From: Bacteroidota bacterium
Lineage (GTDB): Bacteria; Bacteroidota; Bacteroidia; Flavobacteriales; Flavobacteriaceae
NCBI GenBank assembly: GCA_022601215.1
Contig: JAHZIZ010000295.1
Coordinates: 1 to 10,877, forward strand
Length of the DNA stretch: 10,877 bases
Direction: 5' to 3'
A program made the position numbers and the translations under genes. Position 1 is the first letter of the stretch. Every line of letters begins with the position of its first letter. The notes under the pieces were generated by a model. It was not told where the DNA came from. It was given only the letters and a program-made list of their open reading frames with translations, and did no database searches. Below are positions 1-7,442 of this stretch, one piece after another.

Positions 1-120
1 CAGTCTGATGCTCCGCCAATGCAGTTTCAACATGATTACCAACATACTTGTTTTGGCAACCCAAGTTTCTACACAAGGTAGATACAAGGTTAAAAAAAAG
101 GTTGCGTCGCAGCAAAAAAT
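1..120 (-). other. Region downstream of recA; possible 5' end of a cut-off minus-strand gene
   Basis: This stretch follows the recA stop on the same strand and runs off the window edge. No complete gene fits. On the minus strand one frame is open from about 119 to 1 and would read ...GNHVETALAEHQT..., but it has no ATG. A second frame has ATG codons at 45-43 and 33-31 and reads MLVIMLKLHW.... Either could be the start of the next gene, and I cannot choose between them. The promoter-like elements listed separately at 79-116 point the same way, into sequence left of the window. From memory, some flavobacteria carry an RNA polymerase sigma factor gene near recA; this is unverified. The plus-strand frames crossing the region look like antisense shadows. 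Confidence 0.35.
79..116 (-). promoter_or_regulatory. Putative promoter reading away from recA into the left edge
   Basis: Two overlapping readings are possible on the minus strand. The first is the Bacteroidota housekeeping form: TTTG (116-113), a 20-base spacer, then TAACCTTG (92-85), one mismatch from TAnnTTTG. The second is an ECF-sigma-like form: ACGCAACC (107-100), a 15-base spacer rich in T, then TATCTA (84-79), which recalls the AAC-type -35 element of ECF promoters. A weak TTGC/GCAA hairpin followed by eight T residues also lies here and could instead be a poor recA terminator. The elements are visible; which sigma factor reads them is inference. Confidence 0.4.
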
Positions 121-1128
121 TTAGGAAGCTACGGTTGCAATAGCTTCTTTGATTTTATGCTCTAGCTCTTCCATTAATTCTGGATTATCCAATAATAGAA
201 TTTTTACAGCATCGCGACCCTGACCTAGTTTAGTGTCATCGTAGCTAAACCACGAACCACTTTTCTTTACTATTTCATAAGCGACTCCCAAGTCAATTAT
301 TTCACCCACCTTAGAAACACCTTCTCCATACATTATGTCAAATTCGGCAGTTCTAAATGGAGGAGCGACCTTGTTCTTAACTACTTTAACACGGGTTTTA
401 TTACCCATGACTTCACTATTGCTATTTTTTATCTGCGTAGATCGACGAATGTCCAGTCTCACCGAGGCATAAAATTTTAATGCATTTCCTCCTGTGGTGG
501 TTTCGGGGTTGCCAAACATAACACCAATCTTTTCACGCAATTGATTAATAAAGATAACCGTACAATTGGTTTTACTGATAGAAGAGGTTAATTTTCTTAA
601 GGCTTGTGACATTAAACGGGCGTGCAATCCCATCTTACTGTCCCCCATTTCCCCTTCAATCTCACTTTTTGGTGTTAAGGCAGCTACCGAATCTATTACA
701 ATAATGTCGATTGCTCCACTTCGAATAAGGTTGTCGGCAATCTCTAAGGCCTGCTCACCATTGTCTGGTTGTGAAATAATTAAATTCTCAATGTCTATCC
801 CTAATTTTTCAGCATAGTACCGATCAAAGGCGTGTTCTGCATCGATAAAAGCAGCAATTCCGCCACTTTTTTGCGCTTCTGCAATTGCATGAAGAGTTAA
901 GGTTGTTTTCCCTGAGGATTCTGGACCGTAAATTTCAACCACTCTACCACGAGGATATCCTCCTACACCTAAGGCTAAATCTAATCCTAAAGACCCCGTT
1001 GGAATCACATCGACTTCAGTCACCGGTTCATCCCCCATTTTCATGACCGTACCTTTTCCGTAGGTCTTATCTAGTTTGTCTAATGTTAGTTTAAGCGCCT
1101 TTAATTTGGCTTCTTTTTCATTACTCAT
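121..1128 (-). CDS. recA: RecA recombinase
   Basis: RecA binds single-stranded DNA as an ATP-dependent filament, catalyses homologous pairing and strand exchange, and acts as co-protease where a LexA-type repressor exists. The 335-residue length is normal for a bacterial RecA. Walker [10 protein letters not shown] is at residues 68-76, the catalytic Glu of DAEHA is E98, Walker B DIIVIDS is at 141-147, the [10 protein letters not shown] segment with Q196 is at 193-202, and the DNA-binding L2 loop region [19 protein letters not shown] is at 207-225. The start [13 protein letters not shown] fits family N-termini and there is no better upstream start. The C-terminus is short and only mildly acidic. 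The gene is single, divergent from trhO, and separated from it by 311 bases that contain operator-like palindromes. No frameshift or missing key residue was seen. Confidence 0.98.
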   Translation of the reverse strand: MSNEKEAKLKALKLTLDKLDKTYGKGTVMKMGDEPVTEVDVIPTGSLGLDLALGVGGYPRGRVVEIYGPESSGKTTLTLHAIAEAQKSGGIAAFIDAEHAFDRYYAEKLGIDIENLIISQPDNGEQALEIADNLIRSGAIDIIVIDSVAALTPKSEIEGEMGDSKMGLHARLMSQALRKLTSSISKTNCTVIFINQLREKIGVMFGNPETTTGGNALKFYASVRLDIRRSTQIKNSNSEVMGNKTRVKVVKNKVAPPFRTAEFDIMYGEGVSKVGEIIDLGVAYEIVKKSGSWFSYDDTKLGQGRDAVKILLLDNPELMEELEHKIKEAIATVAS

Positions 1129-1159
1129 AATAGTTTGTGTTAATAGGGAAGTCGGTAGG

Positions 1160-1191
1160 CTAAATTACTATTTCTTTATCGCTATGGCAAT
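1160..1191 (-). promoter_or_regulatory. Candidate recA promoter
   Basis: On the minus strand, ATTG (1191-1188) is followed by a 20-base spacer and TAATTTAG (1167-1160), which matches TAnnTTTG at all but one defined position. It would give a leader of about 25-30 bases before the recA ATG. The match is imperfect and AT-rich DNA produces such matches by chance, so this is a candidate only. Confidence 0.3.
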
Positions 1192-1265
1192 ATGAAAAAT
1201 CTAGAAACAAGAGATTTTGTTAACAAGCTTCCTTTGGTTTTGCTGGAGGCAAATATAAGCACAAG

Positions 1266-1298
1266 TTGGAATAATTCCAAATATTGGAAAAATTCCAA
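1266..1298. repeat. Two tandem 15-base palindromes, TTGGAA-N3-TTCCAA
   Basis: TTGGAATAATTCCAA at 1266-1280 and TTGGAAAAATTCCAA at 1284-1298 share the same six-base arms around three-base AT centres. Their centres are 18 bases apart, and three bases separate the units. They lie almost exactly midway between the recA start (138 bases away) and the trhO start (142 bases away). This arrangement is typical of paired operators for a dimeric regulator. I do not recognise the motif as any named operator, and the regulator is unknown. Confidence 0.7.
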
Positions 1299-1388
1299 GA
1301 ATTTTATCAAAAAGTTTGGGGCTTACTCATTAGAAATCAAAATATTGCCTTCAAATAAAGAATTAATAACATTCCTAATAAATTGTTT

Positions 1389-1396
1389 TACTTTTG
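1389..1396 (+). promoter_or_regulatory. Candidate -7 element of trhO promoter
   Basis: TACTTTTG matches the Bacteroidota -7 consensus TAnnTTTG exactly and would place the transcription start about 35 bases before the trhO ATG. I see no clear TTTG -33 element at the usual spacing, so the assignment rests on one box. Confidence 0.4.
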
Positions 1397-1439
1397 CAAT
1401 GATTAAAAAATTATTCTTTTCATTTAAAATTGGTATAGC

Positions 1440-2471
1440 ATGCAACTGTACAATAAATTAAGTGCTAAAGAGAGAGCTACACTACTTGAACAGGCCGGTG
1501 AGGACCGTTTAACGCTTTCTTTTTATCAATATGCCAAAATTGGCAATCCAGATCTTTTTAGAAATTATTTATTCCTTGCGTGGGATGATATGCAAGTATT
1601 GGGGCGTATTTATGTCGCGCATGAAGGAATTAATGCACAACTGTCAGTGCCTGCCAAAAATTTTGAGGGGTTTAAAACCTTTTTAGATGATATTTACTTT
1701 TTAGAAAACGTGCGTTTAAATATTGCCGTTGAGCAAGATCTAAAATCCTTTTTAAAACTGAAGGTAAAGGTGCGTCATAAAATAGTTGCCGACGGGTTGA
1801 ACGATGATACTTTTGATGTTACTAATAAAGGGATGCATGTAGATGCCTCTGCTTTTAATGAGCTTATTGAAGATCCAAACACTGTTTTGGTCGATATGAG
1901 AAATCATTATGAAAGTGAGATCGGGCACTTTAAAAATGCCATTACGCCAGATGTAGACACCTTTAGAGATTCTTTGGATATTATTGAAGAAGACCTAAAG
2001 GATCATAAGGAGGATAAGAAACTGGTGATGTATTGTACTGGCGGAATTCGATGTGAGAAGGCTAGCGCCTATTATAAACATAAAGGTTTTAAAAATGTTT
2101 TTCAATTGGAAGGAGGTATTATTGAATACACCCGTCAAGTGAAAAGCCAAGGACTAGAAAATAAGTTTTTAGGTAAAAACTTTGTGTTCGATCATCGCAG
2201 AGGTGAACGTATAAGTGACGATATAATCTCCAATTGTCATCAGTGTGGTAATCCTTGTGACAACCATGTAAATTGTGCTAACGAAGCCTGTCACCTGCTA
2301 TTTATCCAGTGCGATAGTTGCGCTGAGAAAATGGAGCTTTGCTGTTCTACAGAATGCCAAGAAACTATCCATTTACCTTATGAGAAACAGAAGGAATTAC
2401 GAAGTGGGAAACATAATAGTAACAAAATTTTCAAAAAAGGACGCTCAGAAAAATTAAAGTTCAAACAGTAA
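1440..2471 (+). CDS. trhO: tRNA uridine-34 hydroxylase (TrhO, rhodanese family)
   Basis: TrhO (YceA family) carries out oxygen-dependent hydroxylation of U34 in tRNA, giving 5-hydroxyuridine, the precursor of cmo5U-type wobble modifications; it acts in the cytoplasm. The 343-residue protein has the N-terminal acylphosphatase-like domain (about 1-115, with YVAHEGINAQLSVP at 58-71), then a rhodanese domain with the active-site loop YCTGGIRCEKA. The likely catalytic cysteine is C199, with C205 in the same loop. The C-terminal region (266-306) is very cysteine-rich (C266, C269, C273, C279, C284, C291, C294, C301, C302, C306), suggesting metal binding; this is common in the family. The start MQLYNKLSAKERA agrees with flavobacterial homologues as I remember them. 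It is divergent from recA and lies 85 bases upstream of ricT. It looks intact. Confidence 0.95.
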   Translation: MQLYNKLSAKERATLLEQAGEDRLTLSFYQYAKIGNPDLFRNYLFLAWDDMQVLGRIYVAHEGINAQLSVPAKNFEGFKTFLDDIYFLENVRLNIAVEQDLKSFLKLKVKVRHKIVADGLNDDTFDVTNKGMHVDASAFNELIEDPNTVLVDMRNHYESEIGHFKNAITPDVDTFRDSLDIIEEDLKDHKEDKKLVMYCTGGIRCEKASAYYKHKGFKNVFQLEGGIIEYTRQVKSQGLENKFLGKNFVFDHRRGERISDDIISNCHQCGNPCDNHVNCANEACHLLFIQCDSCAEKMELCCSTECQETIHLPYEKQKELRSGKHNSNKIFKKGRSEKLKFKQ

Positions 2472-2478
2472 CTCAATA

Positions 2479-2507
2479 ATTGGTATCTTTACTGATTAAT
2501 ACTCTTG
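2479..2507 (+). promoter_or_regulatory. Candidate promoter for the ricT-gldH-PBP1A operon
   Basis: ATTG (2479-2482) is followed by a 17-base spacer and TACTCTTG (2500-2507), one mismatch from TAnnTTTG. Transcription would begin near 2513-2515, placing the 22-base palindrome at 2520-2541 inside the 5' leader. Read-through from trhO is the alternative. Confidence 0.33.
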
Positions 2508-2519
2508 TTTAATCTTCGT

Positions 2520-2541
2520 CTCTTTTTCAGCTGAAAAAGAG
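2520..2541. repeat. 22-base perfect palindrome ahead of ricT
   Basis: The arms CTCTTTTTCAG and CTGAAAAAGAG are exact reverse complements with no spacer. The palindrome ends 15 bases before the ricT ATG. As DNA it could be an operator; as RNA it would fold into a nine-pair stem with an AGCU loop, right where ribosomes load. No T run follows on either strand, so it is a poor intrinsic terminator for trhO. Its role is unknown. Confidence 0.8.
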
Positions 2542-2556
2542 CTATATATAAAAAAT

Positions 2557-3822
2557 ATGGGCTGTACCAGCTGTGCTACGGGTGCCGATGGACAACCAAA
2601 AGGCTGCAAAAATAATGGAACTTGCGGAACTGATGGTTGTAACAAATTGACGGTATTCGATTGGCTTTCAAATATGTCACTTCCAGGAAATATGGAACCC
2701 TTTAATGGGGTAGAAGTGCGTTTTAAAAATGGCCGAAAACACTTTTACCAGAATCCAGAAAACTTATCACTGGCAATTGGTGATATCGTGGCGACAGAAG
2801 TTTCTCCTGGGCATGATATTGGCATGGTTACACTCACTGGAGAGCTAGTTCGTGTGCAGATGAAGAAGAAAAAAATAACTCCTAAAATAGAGGAGCTTCC
2901 CAAAATATATCGAAAGGCCTCTCAAAAGGACATTGATGTATGGCAGAAAGTGAGAGACAAAGAGCAGGATGTGCAAAAACGTTCTCGTGAAATTGCGATT
3001 CGTTTGGGCTTGCAAATGAAAATTAGCGATGTTGAGTTTCAAGGAGATGCCTCTAAAGTGATTTTTTACTACACGGCAGAAGAACGGGTAGATTTTAGAC
3101 AGTTAATCAAGGAGTTTGCCCGAACCTTCAGTTCTCGTATTGAAATGAAACAGGTGGGCTTTCGGCAAGAAGCCGCACGATTGGGAGGAATAGGTTCCTG
3201 TGGAAGGGAATTATGCTGCTCTACTTGGTTAACCGACTTTAGAAGTGTGAATACCTCAGCAGCACGTTATCAGCAACTGTCTCTAAATCCTCAAAAATTG
3301 GCAGGTCAATGTGGAAAGCTAAAATGTTGTCTTAACTATGAATTGGATACGTATTTAGAAGCCTTGGATGAGTTTCCAAGAACTGATATTAAGCTGAACA
3401 CTGAGAAAGGAAGAGCACAATGCCAAAAAATCGATATTTTTAAAGGGTTGATGTGGTTTTCATATGAAAGCGAAGGAATGAACTGGCACGAAATGGAAGT
3501 GTCGAAGGTTAATGAAATCGTGGCTCTAAATAAAAAAGGTAAAAAAGCAACCAGCCTTGAAGATTATATTGAAGATAAGATTGTTGCTGTTGCAGAAATA
3601 TTTGAAAACGTAGTGGGCCAAGATAGTTTAACTCGTTTTGATCAGCCTAAACGCAGGAGAAATAAAAGAAGAAGCAAAAATCAGAAACCCAAACAGAAAG
3701 CTGGAGCAAAGGCACAAAAGGGAGAGCAAAGGCAGAGTAAAAAGGGAGCTGCAAAGCCTAACAATAGAAATAAAAATAGGAATAGAAATCAACGAAAAAA
3801 CAACAACAATAAGAATGCCTAA
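2557..3822 (+). CDS. ricT: PSP1-domain protein RicT (regulatory iron-sulfur complex subunit)
   Basis: In Bacillus, RicT (YaaT) with RicA and RicF forms an Fe-S-containing complex that modulates RNase Y and RNA processing. The function in Bacteroidota is not established. The 421-residue protein contains the PSP1 core (about 50-345) with both diagnostic cysteine motifs: GGIGSCGRELCCSTW at 210-224 (C215, C220, C221) and LAGQCGKLKCCLNYE at 248-262 (C252, C257, C258). Two additions stand out. The N-terminus has a second cysteine cluster (C3, C6, C17, C23, C28), and residues 363-421 form a disordered tail of Lys, Arg, Asn and Gln, suggestive of RNA binding. It is the first gene of a tight operon with gldH, whose ATG lies within its last codons. 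No signal peptide is present, so it should be cytoplasmic. Confidence 0.9.
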   Translation: MGCTSCATGADGQPKGCKNNGTCGTDGCNKLTVFDWLSNMSLPGNMEPFNGVEVRFKNGRKHFYQNPENLSLAIGDIVATEVSPGHDIGMVTLTGELVRVQMKKKKITPKIEELPKIYRKASQKDIDVWQKVRDKEQDVQKRSREIAIRLGLQMKISDVEFQGDASKVIFYYTAEERVDFRQLIKEFARTFSSRIEMKQVGFRQEAARLGGIGSCGRELCCSTWLTDFRSVNTSAARYQQLSLNPQKLAGQCGKLKCCLNYELDTYLEALDEFPRTDIKLNTEKGRAQCQKIDIFKGLMWFSYESEGMNWHEMEVSKVNEIVALNKKGKKATSLEDYIEDKIVAVAEIFENVVGQDSLTRFDQPKRRRNKRRSKNQKPKQKAGAKAQKGEQRQSKKGAAKPNNRNKNRNRNQRKNNNNKNA

Positions 3823-4303
3823 AATCTTCGGTTTATTGACACTAGTGCTACTGTTTTGTGCTTGTGATTCGAACATAGTAGAAGGTGAGATGAGAGATAT
3901 TCCGGGTTTTTGGCATAAAGACGATGTGCTCACTTATACCCTCCCGGAGTTAGACTCCTTAAAAAGTTACCACTTGTTTTTACATCTTCGAAACACAAAT
4001 GAATATCCGTTTAACAATATTCATATTATAGCGTCTATAGAATTTCCACATGGAAAAACGATAACCGACACTTTAGAATACAGAATGGCAGCGGCAGATG
4101 GATCCTGGTTAGGTACTGGGATTGGAACTGTGAAAGAAAGCAAATTTTGGTATAAAGAAGGTGTGCGCTTTTATGAAGATGGAGACTACACACTTACTGT
4201 GTCTCAAGCAGTGCGCAATAACGGTGAGGTTCATGGCGTTACCCAATTAGAAGGCATTACCGAAATAGGATATAGTATAGAAGAAGCAAACCAACAACCC
4301 TAA
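3815..4303 (+). CDS. gldH: Gliding motility lipoprotein GldH
   Basis: GldH is a cell-envelope lipoprotein needed for gliding, and linked to the type IX secretion/gliding machinery, in Flavobacterium. I chose the ATG at 3815, giving 162 residues, because it begins a lipoprotein signal sequence (MPKIFGLLTLVLLFCAC) with the likely lipidated cysteine at C17. The open frame extends 59 codons further upstream, but only as an antiparallel-looking Lys/Arg-rich reading of the ricT tail. The mature part is a short beta-rich domain, with PGFWHKDDVLTYTLPEL near residue 29, a GTGIGTVKESKFWYKEGVRF segment and a YTLTVSQAVR segment, in the order seen in GldH proteins. The -3 residue of the lipobox is Phe, somewhat unusual. 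It overlaps ricT by 8 bases and precedes PBP1A by 6, so translation is probably coupled. Confidence 0.85.
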   Translation: MPKIFGLLTLVLLFCACDSNIVEGEMRDIPGFWHKDDVLTYTLPELDSLKSYHLFLHLRNTNEYPFNNIHIIASIEFPHGKTITDTLEYRMAAADGSWLGTGIGTVKESKFWYKEGVRFYEDGDYTLTVSQAVRNNGEVHGVTQLEGITEIGYSIEEANQQP

Positions 4304-4309
4304 TTTCTT

Positions 4310-6646
4310 ATGGCAAAGCAAGCAGCAAAAAAAACAGGCCAGAAAAAGGATCATAACCCTAATAAAAAACACATTAAGACGTTCTGGAAACTATTTGGCA
4401 CGGGAGTGTTGTTAGTTTTTCTATTGTTTTTATTTACTTCCTGGGGCTTTCTAGGAAGTTTACCTGACGAAACGAGTTTGGAAAATCCAGAAAAAGATCT
4501 TGCTACTCAGGTGATTTCATCGGATGGCGAAGTAGTTGGGAAGTTTTTTGTTGAAAATAGAACTCCTATACAATACGAACAACTCCCTGAACATCTTGTC
4601 AATGCTTTGATTGCAACAGAAGATGTTCGATTTAATGACCATGCGGGGATTGATGGAAGAGGAACGGTACGTGCCTTCGCTTTTTTAGGATCCAAAGGAG
4701 GAGCGAGTACGATTACTCAACAATTGGCCAAGTTGTTTTTTACAGATCAAGTGTCTAGAAATAAGATTGATCGCCTTAAACAGAAATTTAAAGAATGGGT
4801 CATTGCCACTCGACTGGAAAGGAGATATACCAAGGAGGAGATCATTACCATGTATTTTAACACGTATGATTTCCTAAATCTTGCAATAGGGATAGAATCA
4901 GCCGCTAATATTTATTTCGATAAATCACCTCAGGAGCTCAATATTCAGGAATCTGCTATGTTGGTAGGAATGTTTAAAAACTCCTCGCTTTACAATCCAT
5001 TACGAAATGTAAAAGGGGTTACGAACAGGAGAAATGTTGTGTTAGCTCAAATGGCAAAATACGAATACCTAAGTGAAGAAGCTAAGGACTCATTACAACA
5101 ACTTCCTTTAGATTTGGATTACTCTCCTCAAAAGAATATTGATGGAATTGCAACCTACGTGCGAGAGTACATTAGAGGGTACATGAAGGCTTGGGCTAAG
5201 AACAATCCTAAACAAGATGGTTCGCTGTATAATGTGAATAGTGATGGTCTAAAAATTTACACTACAATAGATTCTAGGATGCAAACTTATGCCGAAGAAG
5301 CCGTAGAAGATCATATCGAAAACCTGCAGGAAGAATTTGACCGTCAAAATGTCAAGAACAAGACAGCACCTTTCAGGGATATTACGAAAGAAGAAGAGAA
5401 TAAAATTATGGAGGCTGCCATGCGGAGAAGTGATCGCTGGCGTGAATTGAAAAAACAAGGAAAAAGCGAGGAAGACATTAGAAATAGTTTTAAGACGGAA
5501 ACCAGAATGAAGATTTTTTCTTGGACAGCTAAAAACCGAGAAAAGGACACTATTATGACTCCGTTGGATTCCATTCGATATTATAAAGCTTTTTTTAGAG
5601 CTTCAATGATGTCTATGAGTCCACAAACGGGGGAGATAAAAGCCTGGGTAGGAGGTGCTAATTATAAACATTTTAAATACGATATGGTGAAGACGGGTCG
5701 GCGCCAGATTGGTTCAACCTTTAAACCATTTGTATATGCTACTGCCATTGATCAAATGCACATGTCCCCTTGTGATACGCTTCCTAATACCCCGTATACG
5801 ATACCCGCAGGTAAAATGGGAAATACCAAGGACTGGAGCCCCAAGAATGCAAGTGGAAATTATGGAGGTATGATGACGCTGAAGGATGCCTTGGCAGGAT
5901 CTGTAAATACCATTACTGCTCGACTTATTGATCGAGTAGGGCCTAAACCCGTAATTGAACTGGTAGATAAAATGGGGGTGGATACTAAAGATGTTTTGGA
6001 AGTGCCCTCTATTGCGTTAGGAACTCCAGATATTACTTTATATGAAATGGTGGGTGCCTATAGTACTTTTGCAAATGAAGGAGTTTATGTGAAACCAATT
6101 TTGGTGCAACGTATTGAAGATAAAAATGGTACAGTATTGTTTCAAAACGTACCAGAGACTAAAGACGTGATAAGTAATGAAACTGCTTATGTGACAGTGA
6201 ACCTAATGCAAGGAGTTACGCAATCTGGATCTGGGTCGAGACTGCGTCATACATGGAAAGGAAATGATCCAGTATATAAGAAAGTTGTGACAGGTTATCC
6301 CTATGGTTTCGACAATCCTATAGCCGGAAAAACGGGGACTACACAGAATAATAGTGATGGATGGTTTATGGGGATGGTTCCTAACTTAGCTACAGGTGTT
6401 TGGGTTGGGGGAGAAGATAGAGCAACTCATTTTTCAAGAACTGCTTATGGACAAGGAGCTTCAATGGCTTTGCCTATTTGGGCCATGTATATGCAAAAGT
6501 GTTATGAGGACGAAAGTCTAGCCATATCAAAGAAGAGTTTTAGGAAGCCTAGTAAATTATCCATTGAGACTAATTGTGATGATTATAAAAATCAAAACGG
6601 TGGAGATATTGACATAGATGAAGGTCAAGATACCGACGAATTTTAG
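4310..6646 (+). CDS. Bifunctional penicillin-binding protein 1A (transglycosylase/transpeptidase)
   Basis: This class A PBP polymerises lipid II into glycan strands and cross-links them in the periplasm, anchored to the inner membrane. The 778-residue protein has a basic cytoplasmic N-terminus, one membrane segment (about 27-48), then a GT51 transglycosylase domain with ATEDVRF at 102-108 (catalytic Glu E104) and GGASTITQQLAKLFF at 130-144. A charged, helix-rich linker (about 335-425) leads to the transpeptidase domain. This has the active-site SxxK as S469-T-F-K472, SxN as S531-V-N533 and KTG at 674-676. The C-terminal 30 residues are acidic (DIDIDEGQDTDEF). All catalytic motifs are intact. 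It is the last gene of the ricT-gldH operon and is followed directly by an intrinsic terminator. The family is clear; choosing among mrcA/ponA-type names is not justified. Confidence 0.96.
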   Translation: MAKQAAKKTGQKKDHNPNKKHIKTFWKLFGTGVLLVFLLFLFTSWGFLGSLPDETSLENPEKDLATQVISSDGEVVGKFFVENRTPIQYEQLPEHLVNALIATEDVRFNDHAGIDGRGTVRAFAFLGSKGGASTITQQLAKLFFTDQVSRNKIDRLKQKFKEWVIATRLERRYTKEEIITMYFNTYDFLNLAIGIESAANIYFDKSPQELNIQESAMLVGMFKNSSLYNPLRNVKGVTNRRNVVLAQMAKYEYLSEEAKDSLQQLPLDLDYSPQKNIDGIATYVREYIRGYMKAWAKNNPKQDGSLYNVNSDGLKIYTTIDSRMQTYAEEAVEDHIENLQEEFDRQNVKNKTAPFRDITKEEENKIMEAAMRRSDRWRELKKQGKSEEDIRNSFKTETRMKIFSWTAKNREKDTIMTPLDSIRYYKAFFRASMMSMSPQTGEIKAWVGGANYKHFKYDMVKTGRRQIGSTFKPFVYATAIDQMHMSPCDTLPNTPYTIPAGKMGNTKDWSPKNASGNYGGMMTLKDALAGSVNTITARLIDRVGPKPVIELVDKMGVDTKDVLEVPSIALGTPDITLYEMVGAYSTFANEGVYVKPILVQRIEDKNGTVLFQNVPETKDVISNETAYVTVNLMQGVTQSGSGSRLRHTWKGNDPVYKKVVTGYPYGFDNPIAGKTGTTQNNSDGWFMGMVPNLATGVWVGGEDRATHFSRTAYGQGASMALPIWAMYMQKCYEDESLAISKKSFRKPSKLSIETNCDDYKNQNGGDIDIDEGQDTDEF

Positions 6647-6663
6647 AGAATATAATGCCATTT

Positions 6664-6698
6664 AAAAAAACCTCCTAAAGCTATTAGGAGGTTTTTTT
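6664..6698 (+). terminator. Intrinsic terminator of the ricT-gldH-PBP1A operon
   Basis: The inverted repeat AAAAAAACCTCCTAA / TTAGGAGGTTTTTTT surrounds a five-base AGCTA loop and starts 18 bases after the PBP1A stop. The core stem has eight pairs with a GGAGG/CCTCC centre, followed by seven T residues. Because A and T runs flank both sides it could also work on the minus strand, but no minus-strand gene ends here. Confidence 0.95.
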
Positions 6699-6740
6699 AT
6701 GGGGTCAAATTTCAGTACTTTTATTAAAATTTAAAATCAC

Positions 6741-7442
6741 ATGATTACAAAGACAGTCGCAGATGTTCAAACCGCCTGTGAAGGGGTGAAAAATAATATG
6801 ACCTTCATGCTTGGTGGTTTTGGTTTAAGTGGAATTCCTGAAAATTGTATTGCAGAATTAGTTCGTTTAAATATTACCGGGGTGACCTGTATTTCCAATA
6901 ATGCGGGAGTAGATGATTTTGGTCTAGGATTACTTCTTCAGAAACGGCAAATAAAAAAAATGATATCCTCTTATGTGGGAGAGAACGCAGAGTTTGAACG
7001 ACAAATGTTAAGTGGGGAGTTGGAAGTAGATCTTATTCCGCAGGGGACGTTGGCACAACGTTGCAGGGCAGCTCAAAGTGGAATTCCCGCCTTTTTTACT
7101 CCGGCCGGTTACGGGACAGAAGTTGCCGTAGGAAAAGAAGCTAGAGAGTTTAATGGTAAGATGCATATTTTAGAACATGCCTTTAAGGCAGACTTTGGAT
7201 TTGTCAAAGCTTGGAAAGGTGATACAGCGGGGAACCTAATTTTTAAAGGGACAGCCCGAAATTTTAATCCCAATATGTGTGGAGCAGCAAAAATTACAGT
7301 GGCTGAAGTGGAGGAATTAGTGCCAGCCGGGACTTTGGATCCAAACGACATTCACATTCCTGGAATTTTTGTGCAACGTATTTTTCAAGGTGAAAAATAT
7401 GAAAAGAGAATTGAGAATTTAACGGTGAGAACAAGAGAATAA
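6741..7442 (+). CDS. scoA: Succinyl-CoA:3-ketoacid CoA transferase subunit A
   Basis: With ScoB this enzyme moves CoA between succinyl-CoA and acetoacetate, feeding ketone bodies and products of amino-acid or fatty-acid breakdown into acetyl-CoA in the cytoplasm. The 233-residue length is normal for subunit A. The CoA-transferase signature [12 protein letters not shown] lies at 23-34, the conserved [10 protein letters not shown] at 54-63, and the [13 protein letters not shown] segment at 121-133. Its stop overlaps the scoB start in a TAATG, implying translational coupling. It begins 42 bases after the PBP1A terminator, so it needs its own promoter. The best box I see is TACTTTTA at 6716-6723, a poor match. 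Other class I 3-oxoacid CoA transferases (for example acetoacetate-type AtoD) are related, but the sequence pattern fits SCOT best. Confidence 0.93.
   Translation: MITKTVADVQTACEGVKNNMTFMLGGFGLSGIPENCIAELVRLNITGVTCISNNAGVDDFGLGLLLQKRQIKKMISSYVGENAEFERQMLSGELEVDLIPQGTLAQRCRAAQSGIPAFFTPAGYGTEVAVGKEAREFNGKMHILEHAFKADFGFVKAWKGDTAGNLIFKGTARNFNPNMCGAAKITVAEVEELVPAGTLDPNDIHIPGIFVQRIFQGEKYEKRIENLTVRTRE

Larger units (their letters stand above)
1129..1439. other. Divergent recA/trhO intergenic region
   Basis: These 311 bases hold the start-side control regions of recA (left) and trhO (right). Distinct contents are a candidate recA promoter, two tandem palindromes at 1266-1298, and a TAnnTTTG element at 1389-1396. 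The only plus-strand open frame (1192-1461) has a low-complexity Asn/Lys/Phe-rich translation, runs into trhO in another frame and resembles no family I know, so I do not call a gene. The rest is AT-rich with no further structure that I can support. Confidence 0.7.

Noticed and set aside
1266..1298. Palindromes as a classical LexA/SOS box
   Set aside because: The TTGGAA-N3-TTCCAA pattern does not match the enterobacterial, Gram-positive or alphaproteobacterial LexA sites I know, and no lexA is visible, so I report it only as an unassigned operator candidate.
1192..1461. 89-codon plus-strand frame between recA and trhO
   Set aside because: Low-complexity Asn/Lys/Phe-rich translation in AT-rich DNA, no recognisable family, overlaps the trhO start in another frame and spans the operator-like palindromes.
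2520..2541. Palindrome as an intrinsic terminator of trhO
   Set aside because: No T run follows the hairpin on either strand, and the arms meet without a normal loop.
3638..3814. 59-codon upstream extension of gldH
   Set aside because: It only re-reads the basic tail of ricT in another frame; the ATG at 3815 gives a proper lipoprotein signal sequence and normal GldH length.
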